From assembly GCA_947503525.1 (NCBI GenBank), contig CANNEA010000003.1, forward strand, positions 124,001 through 188,000: a stretch of DNA of 64,000 nucleotides, given 5' to 3'. This DNA is from an uncultured Carboxylicivirga sp. GTDB taxonomy: Bacteria; Bacteroidota; Bacteroidia; Bacteroidales; Marinilabiliaceae. The notes below the pieces were generated by a model. The model did not search any database. It worked only from the letters and a program-made list of their open reading frames with translations, and was not told the DNA's origin. Numbering within the stretch: position 1 is the first letter of the stretch; the number at the start of each line of letters is the position of its first letter. This document shows, in pieces, positions 37,373 to 46,359 of this stretch. Made by a program: the position numbers and the translations under genes.

Positions 37373-40114
37373 ATGTCATTAGAATACAATATGATTATGA
37401 AACAAAGTAGAATATTACTAACAGTGATTTTAATGAGCTTTATATATAGTTCATTATCTGCTAAGATAAAAGTGGTTGAGACAATCTGTGAATACCATTC
37501 TAATCCAATTGGTATTGATGTAGAGAAACCTCGTATGAGCTGGAAGCTTTTTTCGGATAAGACTAATGTTATGCAGAGCGCCTACGAAGTTCGTGTTGCA
37601 GATTCGCCATCCAACTTGTCCAATAGTGAAAAGTTAATCTGGACCAGTGGAAAAGTATTAAGTGATCAATCTGTTAATGTTGCTTATGATGGACCTGTTT
37701 TAAAATCAGGACAGCGTGTTTATTGGAAAGTCAGGATTTGGGATAATTCTAATAAAGTGAGTACTTGGAGTGAGCCGGCTTTTTGGGAGATGGGCATATT
37801 GAATACTAATGAATGGACGGCTTCTTGGATAACAAAGGCGGAAGAGAAATCGGAGGAATCACTCCCAAGCCAATATTACCGTAACGAGTTTTCAATAAAT
37901 AAGGAAGTTTGCTCAGCTAGGGTATATGTTACCTCTTTGGGTTTGTATCAATTGTTTTTGAATGGTAAAAAAGTTGGAGATCAATTATTCACACCAGGTT
38001 ATACGAGTTTTAAAAAACGTTTGCAATATCAGGCTTACGATGTTACTGATCTGTTGCATAAGCAGAATGCAATTGGAGCTATGGTTGGCGACGGATGGTA
38101 TCGTGGTTACATTGGCTGGGACAATGATAAGGCCTATTATGGTGATCAACTGGCTCTTTTGGTGCAATTAAATATTACTTACACAGATGGAACAAGTGAG
38201 TTGATTACAACGGATAAGACCTGGAAAGTATCTTACGGAGCTATTTTGGAATCGGATATTTATAACGGAGAGAAATATGATGCCACTCTGGAACTGAATG
38301 GTTGGAATAAAAGTGGGTTTAACGATGACAAATGGGAATCGGTTGAGGTTCTAAATCATCCTAAAGAGATTCTGGTAGCTTCAAATGGTCTACCTGTTAA
38401 AGCCATTGAAGAAATTAAACCCATCAAAATTATTAAGACCCCAAAAGGTGAACTAGTGATGGACTTGGGTCAGAATATGGTTGGTTATGTGCGCATGAAA
38501 GTGCAAGGACAAAAAGGTGATAAGGTAACTTTGCAGTTTGCTGAAGTATTAGACAAAGAAGGAAATTTTTATACCACCAACCTGCGTTCGGCAGATGCCA
38601 CTGATACTTATGTCTTAAAAGGCGAGGGTGAGGAAGTTTTTGAACCTCATTTTACCTTTCATGGATTTCGATTTGTAAAACTTGAGGGCTATCCCGGTAC
38701 TCCCACTTTAGACGATATTACAGGTGTTGTCATTCATTCGGATATGAAGCCAACCGGTACGTTTACTTGTTCTGATCCGCTAATAAACCAACTGCAAAGC
38801 AATATTCAGTGGGGACAACGAGATAACTTTTTAGACATTCCGACAGATTGTCCGCAACGCGATGAGCGAGTTGGTTGGACTGGTGATGCGCAGGTGTTTA
38901 GTATGACGGCGGCATTTAATTTTGATGTAGCATCATTTTATACAAAATGGTTAAAAGATTTAGCCATAGATCAGCAAGAGGATGGAGAAGTTCCTAATGT
39001 TATACCTGATATGTGGAATAATAAATTTGGAGGTTGTGCAGGTTGGGCCGATGCCGCAGTTATTGTACCATGGACAGTTTACAGAGTATATGGTGATAAG
39101 CGAGTGCTGGAAGAACAGTATGCAAGTATGAAAGCCTGGGTTGAATATATGAAGAAGCATGCAGGCGATGATTTTATCTGGAACGAAAGGCGTCACCAAT
39201 GGGGCGATTGGTTGAGTTATAATACTGATAAACCTGGTTATTCCGGTGCTTATACTGAAACAGATATTGTTACAACAGCATATTATTCTTATTCTACAGG
39301 TCTTTTGGCAAAAATTGCCCGAATTTTGGGTAAAACAGAAGATGCACAAGTTTATGAGGATCTGGTTCCTAAAATTAAAGAAGCATTTGTGAACGAATTT
39401 GTAACAGCTAACGGTCGCTTGGTCTCGCACACACAAACGGCCTATGCTCTGGCTCTTTCTTTTGATCTCATTCCAGATGACTTGAGGCAAAATACAGCCA
39501 ACTATTTTGCAGCTGATGTCATGAAGTTTAAGCATTTAACTACTGGTTTCCTTGGAACACCACTTTTATGCAGTACGCTGTCCGATATTGGTCGTGATGA
39601 TTTGGCTTTTATGCTTTTAAATCGAAAAGAGTATCCTTCATGGTTATATCCCGTAACCCAGGGTGCTACCACTATTTGGGAACGTTGGGATACGCAGAAG
39701 CCAGATGGAACAATTATTGAAGGTATGAACAGCTTTAATCACTATTCTTATGGTGCAATTGGAGAATGGTTGTATAACTATGTTGCCGGATTAAAATTAG
39801 ATGAACTAAATCCTGCGTATAAACACACTTTCTTTCAGCCACATCCTGGAGGAGGCCTTACGAAGGCTTCTGCTGAGATTAATTCGGTTTATGGTCCTGT
39901 AAAATCGGCCTGGGAACTTAAAGATGAGAAGTGTTATTATGAGGTAACTATTCCTGCCAATACTACTGGAACAGTTATTTTGCCACTAACCAAAGGAATG
40001 CAAATTACAATAAATAAAAAGGTGATGAATTTGCAGAATGATTCAAGAGTGTCACTGAGCGATAACGAAATTCGAATAGTGTTAGGTTCAGGTGACCATC
40101 GATTTGTTTTTTAA
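37373..40114 (+). CDS. GH78 alpha-L-rhamnosidase, canonical four-domain type
   Basis: A 913-residue secreted protein. ATG 37373 has an AAGGA sequence upstream; the in-frame ATG at 37397 gives a cleaner signal peptide (MKQSRILLTVILMSF). The domain order is the Bac_rhamnosid N-terminal FnIII (CEYHSNPIGIDVEKPRMSW), domain N (YYRNEFSI...LFLNGKKVGDQ), a concanavalin-like domain, the catalytic (alpha/alpha)6 barrel and the C-terminal beta domain. DCPQRDERVGWTGD supplies the Asp, Glu and Asp triad with the 0/+6/+13 spacing of characterised Streptomyces-type GH78. GATTIWERWD supplies the base Glu, about residue 770. It is the best-conserved rhamnosidase of the window. The transcript ends at the bidirectional terminator at 40147. 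Confidence 0.93.
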   Translation: MSLEYNMIMKQSRILLTVILMSFIYSSLSAKIKVVETICEYHSNPIGIDVEKPRMSWKLFSDKTNVMQSAYEVRVADSPSNLSNSEKLIWTSGKVLSDQSVNVAYDGPVLKSGQRVYWKVRIWDNSNKVSTWSEPAFWEMGILNTNEWTASWITKAEEKSEESLPSQYYRNEFSINKEVCSARVYVTSLGLYQLFLNGKKVGDQLFTPGYTSFKKRLQYQAYDVTDLLHKQNAIGAMVGDGWYRGYIGWDNDKAYYGDQLALLVQLNITYTDGTSELITTDKTWKVSYGAILESDIYNGEKYDATLELNGWNKSGFNDDKWESVEVLNHPKEILVASNGLPVKAIEEIKPIKIIKTPKGELVMDLGQNMVGYVRMKVQGQKGDKVTLQFAEVLDKEGNFYTTNLRSADATDTYVLKGEGEEVFEPHFTFHGFRFVKLEGYPGTPTLDDITGVVIHSDMKPTGTFTCSDPLINQLQSNIQWGQRDNFLDIPTDCPQRDERVGWTGDAQVFSMTAAFNFDVASFYTKWLKDLAIDQQEDGEVPNVIPDMWNNKFGGCAGWADAAVIVPWTVYRVYGDKRVLEEQYASMKAWVEYMKKHAGDDFIWNERRHQWGDWLSYNTDKPGYSGAYTETDIVTTAYYSYSTGLLAKIARILGKTEDAQVYEDLVPKIKEAFVNEFVTANGRLVSHTQTAYALALSFDLIPDDLRQNTANYFAADVMKFKHLTTGFLGTPLLCSTLSDIGRDDLAFMLLNRKEYPSWLYPVTQGATTIWERWDTQKPDGTIIEGMNSFNHYSYGAIGEWLYNYVAGLKLDELNPAYKHTFFQPHPGGGLTKASAEINSVYGPVKSAWELKDEKCYYEVTIPANTTGTVILPLTKGMQITINKKVMNLQNDSRVSLSDNEIRIVLGSGDHRFVF

Positions 40115-40146
40115 AACTATTGAAAATAGTTAAGATATATTCCATT

Positions 40147-40186
40147 AAATAAAGGCTGCAAGAATGCTTATCTGCCGCCTTTATTT
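40147..40186. terminator. Bidirectional hairpin terminator between GH78 and the AraC-type regulator
   Basis: AAATAAAGGC (40147-40156) pairs perfectly with GCCTTTATTT (40177-40186) around a 20-nt loop, with A/T tracts on both outer sides. It serves the GH78 gene (plus) and the regulator (minus); the right arm overlaps the regulator's stop codon. Confidence 0.7.
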
Positions 40187-41062
40187 ATTGTGACTTACAG
40201 TTTCTCTCAAATGAGAAGGATTTTGTCCGGTTTTCTTTTTAAATAGTCTACTGAAATAATGGATGCTTTGAAAACCTAACTCATAACTGATTTCTTTAAT
40301 GTTTTTATTCGATGTCAGAATGAGCTCTTTGGCTCGTATCATTTTTAAATCCAAATGATATTGGTGAGGTGATATGCCGGTATATTTCTTAAACATCTTT
40401 CTGAAGTAGGAGTATGCAATAAAACTATTTTCTGCTAATTTTTTTAAGTCTATTTCACTTTCAATGTTTTTGCGCATATGAAAACGTGCTTCCTGAATAA
40501 GTTTTTCAATCGGTTTACCTGAAAAGTTACGTTGTTTTTCCCAGGCTACTATATAGCCCAAAAGTTTAATGATTAATCCTGTGGCAATGTGTTGATTTCC
40601 AGGATCTTCATTTTTTAATAGTTCAAATATCTTGTAGTAGGTGTCGATAAAATCTTCTCTTACCCCACAGTGTATTACTGATTGCCCTTCAAGTACCTGG
40701 TTTTCTAGTAAAAAGTGCTCGGCCAGTTTGCCGTCAAAACCAATGTAATGCTCTATCCATCCTTGATTTTTATTTGGTCGATACCGGTGCCATTCGTTTT
40801 TACGAATTATCATTAAGGAGCCTGGCTTTACAATAAATTTACCCCTTTCGTTCTCTAAGGTTCCGCTACCTTCTGTGATGTAATTAATTTGATACTCATT
40901 TAGTTTGCGACCCTTGTTCCAGGTGAAGTAATAACCACTTGGGTGTTCAGGCGAAGGATACACAATATTTCGGGGAATAGTTGACTTACCAACAGCATTC
41001 AGGTATAGTCCCCAATCCTGATCTTCTTGACTAATAGATAGGTATTTGTAAAAATCCTCCAT
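40181..41062 (-). CDS. AraC-family transcriptional regulator of rhamnose genes (RhaR/RhaS-like)
   Basis: A 293-residue regulator. The N-terminal cupin-like sensor domain (about 25-130; YYFTWNKGRKLNEYQINY, GKFIVKPGSLMII, EWHRYRP) probably binds a sugar. The C-terminal two-helix-turn-helix AraC domain is at about 190-288 (LKKLAENSFIAYSYFRKMFK and IKEISYELGFQSIHYFSRLF). It is divergent from rhaT across 215 nt, the usual arrangement for a Bacteroidota RhaR that activates the rhamnose operon when L-rhamnose or rhamnulose is present. A pair of TGTGCA half-sites in the shared region is a candidate operator. The ligand is inferred from context. Confidence 0.88.
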   Translation of the reverse strand: MEDFYKYLSISQEDQDWGLYLNAVGKSTIPRNIVYPSPEHPSGYYFTWNKGRKLNEYQINYITEGSGTLENERGKFIVKPGSLMIIRKNEWHRYRPNKNQGWIEHYIGFDGKLAEHFLLENQVLEGQSVIHCGVREDFIDTYYKIFELLKNEDPGNQHIATGLIIKLLGYIVAWEKQRNFSGKPIEKLIQEARFHMRKNIESEIDLKKLAENSFIAYSYFRKMFKKYTGISPHQYHLDLKMIRAKELILTSNKNIKEISYELGFQSIHYFSRLFKKKTGQNPSHLRETVSHNK

Positions 41063-41161
41063 GGTATTCTTGTTTTAAACAGGCATAATACAATCAAAGA
41101 TAATTTGAAAACAGAGTGCAGCAAAGGGAAGGTAGCTTTTTGTTAGAATATTGGTCCAAAA

Positions 41162-41188
41162 TGTGCAAATTAAACCTCAGTTTGTGCA
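41162..41188 (+). promoter_or_regulatory. Candidate AraC-type operator: two TGTGCA direct repeats
   Basis: TGTGCA occurs at 41162-41167 and 41183-41188, 21 bp apart start to start, i.e. two helical turns on the same DNA face, as expected for the two half-sites of an AraC-family dimer. The downstream half-site abuts the predicted -33 region of the rhaT promoter, the position from which such regulators activate. The pair is seen; the function is inferred. Confidence 0.45.
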
Positions 41189-41219
41189 TTGATGCAAGAG
41201 GCTTTCAGGTATATTTTTG
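41188..41219 (+). promoter_or_regulatory. Predicted Bacteroidota promoter of the rhaT operon
   Basis: A -7 box TATTTTTG (41212-41219, fitting TAnnTTTG) lies 20 nt after ATTG (41188-41191), a near match to the TTTG/TTG -33 element. Transcription would start about 50 nt before the rhaT ATG. Confidence 0.5.
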
Positions 41220-41277
41220 TTGCATGTTGAAATTACAGCATTAAAAAAAATTAGCTAACAAAAAATAATCTGATATT

Positions 41278-42378
41278 ATGCAAGCATTATTAGGAATCCT
41301 CTTTCACTCATTGGGTGGTGCGTCATCGGGTAGTTGGTATATGCCATATAACCTAGTTAAAAAGTGGCGCTGGGAAATTTACTGGATCGTAGGTGGCCTT
41401 TTCTCATGGTTGATTATGCCATATATAGCAACAGCACTTACTTCACCCGGATGGCAGGAAATTTTATCTACTACTGAACCATCAACTATTCGCCTAACTT
41501 ATATTCTTGGTGTTTTATGGGGCATAGGTGGACTTACTTATGGTTTAGGTATACGTTATTTAGGTATGTCATTGGGTAATTCAGTTTTGCTGGGAATCAC
41601 ATCACTAGTAGGCTCCTTGGGACTACCTCTCTTGCGTAATGTTGGAAGTATGGGAGAAGTACTGCCGGCTGGCGATTCATTTACCGATATGCTTTCTACA
41701 ACCAGTGGTCAGATCGTTTTGGTTGGAATTTTGGTTTTGATGATAGGGATTGTTTTATGCGGTAAGGCAGGTCTGATGAAGGACAATGATCTCAGCGATA
41801 TAAAAGAAGGTGTAAATAGTGAATTTAAACTCACTACAGGATTAATCATTGCCGCAATTTCAGGTGTGTTAAGTGCTTTTTTTAGTTTTGGAATTGATGC
41901 AGGAAGAGAAATGGGTGAAGCGGTTCGTGAAATTGCAGTAACGAATAATTACCCTTTTGTGAGTGATGGTAAATATTTGTTTGAGAATAACATCATCTTT
42001 TTGGTAATTCTTTGGGGAGGTTTAACAACCAACCTGTTATGGACTCTTGCCTTAATCTTTAAAAATAAGACGGGTGGAGATTTTGTCGATACCAAAACGC
42101 CATTATTAAAGAATTATCTTTTTTGTGCCTTAGCAGGAACAACCTGGTTTTTACAATTCTTCTTTTACGGCATGGGAGAAACCAAGATTGGTAATGGAGC
42201 TAGCTCTTGGATCTTGCATATGTCTACAATTATTCTAACTGCTAATTTTTGGGGTTTCTATCGCAAAGAGTGGGCAGGAGTTTCCCGAAAAACCAAGACT
42301 ACCATCTTACTCGGCATAGGTCTGATTCTTTTATCCGTAATTATTATGGGGATTGCCAAAGCCGATTTTGTCAACTAA
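41278..42378 (+). CDS. rhaT: L-rhamnose/H+ symporter RhaT
   Basis: A 366-residue inner-membrane permease with about ten transmembrane helices. The opening LLGILFHSLGGASSGSWYMP, and WRWEIYWIVGGLFSWLIMP, are characteristic of RhaT of the drug/metabolite transporter superfamily. YGLGIRYLGMSLGNSVLLG and KIGNGASSWILHMSTIILTANFWGF (shown only as marker segments) follow the family to its end. It imports L-rhamnose released by the many rhamnosidases in the flanking locus. It is the first gene of the rhamnose operon, downstream of the AraC-type operator, and is followed 72 nt later by rhaA. Confidence 0.93.
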   Translation: MQALLGILFHSLGGASSGSWYMPYNLVKKWRWEIYWIVGGLFSWLIMPYIATALTSPGWQEILSTTEPSTIRLTYILGVLWGIGGLTYGLGIRYLGMSLGNSVLLGITSLVGSLGLPLLRNVGSMGEVLPAGDSFTDMLSTTSGQIVLVGILVLMIGIVLCGKAGLMKDNDLSDIKEGVNSEFKLTTGLIIAAISGVLSAFFSFGIDAGREMGEAVREIAVTNNYPFVSDGKYLFENNIIFLVILWGGLTTNLLWTLALIFKNKTGGDFVDTKTPLLKNYLFCALAGTTWFLQFFFYGMGETKIGNGASSWILHMSTIILTANFWGFYRKEWAGVSRKTKTTILLGIGLILLSVIIMGIAKADFVN

Positions 42379-42398
42379 GAACTAACTGCTGAAGTCTG

Positions 42399-42415
42399 CT
42401 AATCTCAAAGATTAG
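42399..42415 (+). other. Small hairpin between rhaT and rhaA
   Basis: CTAATCT CAA AGATTAG is a perfect 7-bp stem 21 nt after the rhaT stop codon, without a T-tract. It could partly attenuate or process the operon mRNA so that transporter and enzymes are made at different levels. Confidence 0.35.
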
Positions 42416-42450
42416 GAAAGCAGGTTTAATGTGTAATAAACAATATTAAA

Positions 42451-43716
42451 GTGATGAATAAAGAATTAATTACAAAGGCCTATGAACTGGCCAAAGAGCA
42501 ATATGCTACCTTAGGAGTTGATACTGACACGGTATTGAAAAAAATCAACGAAGTACAAATTAGTCTTCACTGCTGGCAAACCGATGATGTGTCTGGAACA
42601 GAAAATCCGGATGGGCAACTTTCTGGTGGTATCCAAGCTACTGGTAACTACCCGGGGAAAGCCAGCAATGCATCAGAAATTATGGCCGACCTTGAAAAAG
42701 TGATGTCTCTTTTGCCAGGAAAACAGCGTGTAAACGTACATGCATTGTATGGTGATTTTTCTGATGGTATGGTTGATCGCGATGAGATTAGTGTAAAGCA
42801 ATTTCAGGCTTGGATCGATTGGTGTAAAAAAATGGAGATAGGCATGGATTTTAATGGTTCATTCTTCTCTCACCCTATGGCTGATAGTGGTTTTACCCTC
42901 TCGTCAAAAGACGAGGAAGTCCGTCAATTCTGGGTTGAGCATTTGAAGCGCTCTCGTGAAATTGCTGCTGAGGTAGGTAAACAATTGAGTTCTCCTTGTG
43001 TATTGAATACCTGGATTCCTGATGGATCAAAAGATACGCCGATTGATCGTAATGGAATGCGTGCCCAGTTAACCAAGTCGCTTGATGAAGGTATGACGCA
43101 GGAGTTTCCAAAAGAGCACATGAAAGATGCTGTTGAGAGTAAAGTGTTTGGAATTGGCGCAGAGTCGATGACTGTTGGTTCTCACGATTACTATTTGGGT
43201 TATGCCATCAAGAATAATAAGATGATCTGTTTGGATAATGGTCACTTTCATCCAACAGAAGTAGTTGGTGATAAAATTTCGTCATGCCTTCAGTTTGTTG
43301 ATGAAGTACTGTTGCATGTAACGCGTCCAATTCGTTGGGATTCTGATCATGTGGTGACACTTAATGAGGAAGTTCAGTTAATTGCTTCTGAGATTGTACG
43401 CAACGATTTTATCAAGCGCGTTAATGTTGGACTCGACTTCTTTGATGCTTCAATAAACCGTATTGGAGCTTATGTGGTAGGAACTCGTGCTGCTCAAAAA
43501 GCATTTATGATTGCTATGCTTGAGCCAACTTCAACCTTAGTTAAGTATGAAGAAAATGGACAAAATTTTGAGCGTTTGGCACTCTTGGAAGAACTGAAGA
43601 CCAAACCATTTGGAGCTGTTTGGGATTACTACTGTATGCAGGAAGGTGTTGCTGTAGGAGAAGATTATATTTCTGAAATACAGGATTATGAAAAGGATAT
43701 TTTAGCTAAACGATAA
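42451..43716 (+). CDS. rhaA: L-rhamnose isomerase
   Basis: A 421-residue cytoplasmic enzyme that converts L-rhamnose to L-rhamnulose with Mn2+/Zn2+. Family marks include QISLHCWQTDDVSGTENP, NVHALYGDF, DFNGSFFSHPMADSG, LNTWIPDGSKDTPIDR and FGIGAESMTVGSHDYYLGYA. These contain the metal-binding Glu, Asp and His residues of RhaA. Length matches the family. It is the second gene of the rhamnose operon, between rhaT and the first aldolase, and a complex hairpin follows it. Confidence 0.95.
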   Translation: MMNKELITKAYELAKEQYATLGVDTDTVLKKINEVQISLHCWQTDDVSGTENPDGQLSGGIQATGNYPGKASNASEIMADLEKVMSLLPGKQRVNVHALYGDFSDGMVDRDEISVKQFQAWIDWCKKMEIGMDFNGSFFSHPMADSGFTLSSKDEEVRQFWVEHLKRSREIAAEVGKQLSSPCVLNTWIPDGSKDTPIDRNGMRAQLTKSLDEGMTQEFPKEHMKDAVESKVFGIGAESMTVGSHDYYLGYAIKNNKMICLDNGHFHPTEVVGDKISSCLQFVDEVLLHVTRPIRWDSDHVVTLNEEVQLIASEIVRNDFIKRVNVGLDFFDASINRIGAYVVGTRAAQKAFMIAMLEPTSTLVKYEENGQNFERLALLEELKTKPFGAVWDYYCMQEGVAVGEDYISEIQDYEKDILAKR

Positions 43717-43728
43717 AACAATGGAGGG

Positions 43729-43800
43729 GATAAGTGTGCTGTCTGAAAACGATACTGTTTATTGAGCATGTACATGTATCGTTTGGGTCAGCCCCTTATC
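43729..43800 (+). other. Three-stem hairpin between rhaA and the first aldolase gene
   Basis: Nested inverted repeats: GATAAG (43729-43734) with CTTATC (43795-43800), GCTG (43738-43741) with CAGC (43789-43792), and AAACGATAC (43747-43755) with GTATCGTTT (43776-43784). Together they fold the 72 nt into one long imperfect hairpin. It starts 12 nt after the rhaA stop codon. It may stabilise the rhaA 3' end, partly terminate, or be a short dispersed repeat. Confidence 0.55.
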
Positions 43801-43846
43801 AGTTTTGGTTGTCTTTTGTTTAAATCAGTTCATAAAAAATTCTAGT

Positions 43847-44965
43847 ATGGAAATCAATCTCAATGATTTAGTAAAAATGTCAAGAGGGTTTGGGCAAAAT
43901 CCTGAATATATCATAGCCGGAGGAGGCAATAGTTCGTTTAAAACCAAGGAAAAAGTTTGGGTGAAGGCTAGTGGATCGTCAATGGCCGACATTGATGAAG
44001 ATGGCTTTGTTTGTCTGGACAGAGAAAAGATGCAGGTTTTATCTGAGAAAGTTTACAGCAAAGATTCCACTCTTCGTGAACAGGAAGTAAAACAGGACTT
44101 ACAAAATGCCATTTTATTTCCAGAGGGAAAAAGACCTTCAGTTGAGGCCAGTATGCATGAGGTCATTCAGTATGCATTTGTAATGCATACGCATCCTACT
44201 TTAGTTAATGGTGTGCTTTGTGCTCAAAATTCGTGCTCTGTAATCGAAGAGTTATTTGGTGATAATGTGGTATATGTGCCCTATATGGATCCTGGCTACG
44301 TGCTTTTTAAAGCAGTAGTTAAGGCGCTTCAGGAGTTTAAGACTCGTAAAGGTAAGGAAGCACAAATCATTTTCCTGGAAAATCATGGTGTATTTGTAGG
44401 AGCTGATACCAAAGACGAAATTGACAGGATTTATGCAGATATTGAATCCAAACTGAATGCAAAAATAAAAGCCTGCCCATCTGATAAGATGTCATCGGAA
44501 AACAAGAACCTACTTAATAGTGCGGAATTACTTGCAAAGGGGTTTAATAATGAAAGCGTTTTTACTGTCATCGATAACAGTGAATTGGTGCAATCATTTA
44601 TTAAGGATGAAGAGGCCTTCTCAGTAGTAAGTATACCTTTTACTCCTGACAATATAGTGTACTGCAAGTCAAAGTATTTGTTTGTTAGTGATTTGGACAC
44701 TATTGATACACAAATAGAAGCCTTTAAAACTGCCAATGGCTACAACCCAAAGGTTATTGCCGTGGAGGGTAAAGGGCTGGTTTGTGTGGAAGAAAGTGTT
44801 AAATCAGCCACCATTGTGATGGATGTTTTTAAAGACATGATGAAGGTTTGTTTCCTTTCCGAATCATTTGGTGGACCAAGACCAATGACAGCAGAGCAGA
44901 TAGAGTTTATTGACAATTGGGAGGTGGAAAATTATAGGCGTCAGGTTTCAAAACAAAGCAACTAA
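43847..44965 (+). CDS. Class II aldolase related to the aldolase half of RhaEW (L-rhamnulose-1-phosphate aldolase candidate)
   Basis: A 372-residue cytoplasmic protein. The ATG at 43847 is chosen because the upstream TTG at 43805 lies in poorly coding DNA. Residues ~5-215 are a class II aldolase/adducin domain with zinc ligands His114 and His116 (MHTHP) and His180 (ENHG). The remaining ~150 residues (PDNIVYCKSKYLF, FLSESFGGPRPM) match the linker region that follows the aldolase domain in bifunctional RhaEW enzymes, but no dehydrogenase domain is present. It would split L-rhamnulose-1-phosphate into dihydroxyacetone phosphate and L-lactaldehyde. The rhamnulokinase start codon overlaps its stop codon (TAATG), which shows tight translational coupling. 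A second aldolase gene closes the operon, so the division of labour is open. Confidence 0.82.
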   Translation: MEINLNDLVKMSRGFGQNPEYIIAGGGNSSFKTKEKVWVKASGSSMADIDEDGFVCLDREKMQVLSEKVYSKDSTLREQEVKQDLQNAILFPEGKRPSVEASMHEVIQYAFVMHTHPTLVNGVLCAQNSCSVIEELFGDNVVYVPYMDPGYVLFKAVVKALQEFKTRKGKEAQIIFLENHGVFVGADTKDEIDRIYADIESKLNAKIKACPSDKMSSENKNLLNSAELLAKGFNNESVFTVIDNSELVQSFIKDEEAFSVVSIPFTPDNIVYCKSKYLFVSDLDTIDTQIEAFKTANGYNPKVIAVEGKGLVCVEESVKSATIVMDVFKDMMKVCFLSESFGGPRPMTAEQIEFIDNWEVENYRRQVSKQSN

Positions 44966-46329
44966 TGAGTACAACAAAAGTCATAGCCGTTTTTGATATT
45001 GGCAAAACCAATAAGAAGATATTACTGTTTGATCAAAACCTGAAGGTGGTTTATCAGCACGAGCAGAAGTTTGCAACTACAGCTGATGAAGATGGTATTG
45101 AATGTGATGATATTAAAAAGATCCAAGTATGGATGGTTGATTCACTGAAGTCGATCATTACAAATGGTGATTTTGATGTCGTAGCCGTCAATTTTTCAAC
45201 CTATGGTGCATCATTGGCTTTTATCAATCAAAAAGGTGAATTATTAACACCTATCTATAACTATTTAAAGGAAATTGATGGCAGCATTCAGGATGTTTTA
45301 TTTACACAACATGGAGGGCTTAATGAGTTTTGCCGACGCACTGCCAGTCCTGCTTTAGGATTGATGCTAAACTCAGGCATTCAAATGCTTTGGTTAAAGA
45401 AAGAAAAAGCCCATATTTGGAAGGATGTTGAGAATGTGTTACACTTTCCACAATATCTGTCGTATGTATTAACTGGTCAGGTTTTATCCGAACCTACTTC
45501 TATTGGATGCCATACTTTTATGTGGGATTTTGATCAGATGGAATATCATCCTTGGATCAGTCAGGAAGGAATTACTTTGCCTCAACCTGTAAATAATGAT
45601 AAGGTTCTTGAGGCAACAATCGGTGGGCATGCCTTCAAAACAGGCGTTGGTATACACGATAGTTCGGCCTCATTGGTGCCCTATCTGGAGAATTCAAAAA
45701 AGAAGTTTATTCTGGTTTCGACAGGAACCTGGTGTATTAGTATGAATCCATTTAATGCAGAGCCTTTAACCAGCGAACAGCTTAGCAACGACTGCTTATG
45801 TTTTCTTACTCCACAAAAACAACAGGTAAAATCATCAAGGCTATTTATGGGCCATTTTCATGAGAAATTACTTTTAAAATTAAATGTCCATTTTAACATA
45901 GATGCTAACTATTTCAAATCAGTGAGTTATCAATCTGACTTAGTGCAAATGTTAAATAAACGATTTGGAGATAAGCAGCTGTTCTTTCCGGAAGGTATAA
46001 CAGCCTTTGATGGCGGTTTGGATAAAATTGATTTATCTGTTTTTCAGACTTTCGATGAGGCATACACCCGCATGGTAATGGAATTAACTAAGCTGTGCAT
46101 CGCATCAATTAAACTAATTATCCCAGCCAATGATGAGACAGAGATATTATACGTCTCAGGCGGATTTGCCAGAAATCCAATTTATCTCAATTTGTTAAAG
46201 GAGCATTTTACAGACAAAACGGTTTATACCTCAGAAATTGACAATGCAAGTGCATTAGGTGCCGCCTTGGTTATTGCCGAAGGTTTAGGAGGTTTTAATT
46301 GTAATGCGATAGCCTTGACTAACAATTGA
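44965..46329 (+). CDS. rhaB: Rhamnulokinase (FGGY carbohydrate kinase)
   Basis: A 454-residue FGGY kinase that phosphorylates L-rhamnulose to L-rhamnulose-1-phosphate. The phosphate-1 motif VFDIGKTNKK starts the N-terminal domain. STYGASLAF and NYLKEIDG lie near the sugar site. VSTGTWCISMNPF and ILYVSGGFARNPIYL form the C-terminal ATP-binding lobe. Related FGGY enzymes act on fuculose, so the rhamnulose assignment leans on the operon (rhaT, rhaA, aldolase, fucO). Its ATG overlaps the stop codon of the aldolase gene by one base, and fucO follows after 30 nt. Confidence 0.88.
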   Translation: MSTTKVIAVFDIGKTNKKILLFDQNLKVVYQHEQKFATTADEDGIECDDIKKIQVWMVDSLKSIITNGDFDVVAVNFSTYGASLAFINQKGELLTPIYNYLKEIDGSIQDVLFTQHGGLNEFCRRTASPALGLMLNSGIQMLWLKKEKAHIWKDVENVLHFPQYLSYVLTGQVLSEPTSIGCHTFMWDFDQMEYHPWISQEGITLPQPVNNDKVLEATIGGHAFKTGVGIHDSSASLVPYLENSKKKFILVSTGTWCISMNPFNAEPLTSEQLSNDCLCFLTPQKQQVKSSRLFMGHFHEKLLLKLNVHFNIDANYFKSVSYQSDLVQMLNKRFGDKQLFFPEGITAFDGGLDKIDLSVFQTFDEAYTRMVMELTKLCIASIKLIIPANDETEILYVSGGFARNPIYLNLLKEHFTDKTVYTSEIDNASALGAALVIAEGLGGFNCNAIALTNN

Positions 46330-46359
46330 AAAAAGCCGGACAAAATAAACAATCTAAAT

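Noticed and set aside
38960-39535. 191-codon minus-strand frame inside the GH78 gene
   Set aside because: Cys/Ile-rich shadow of a strongly conserved plus-strand GH78 frame, with no family features of its own.
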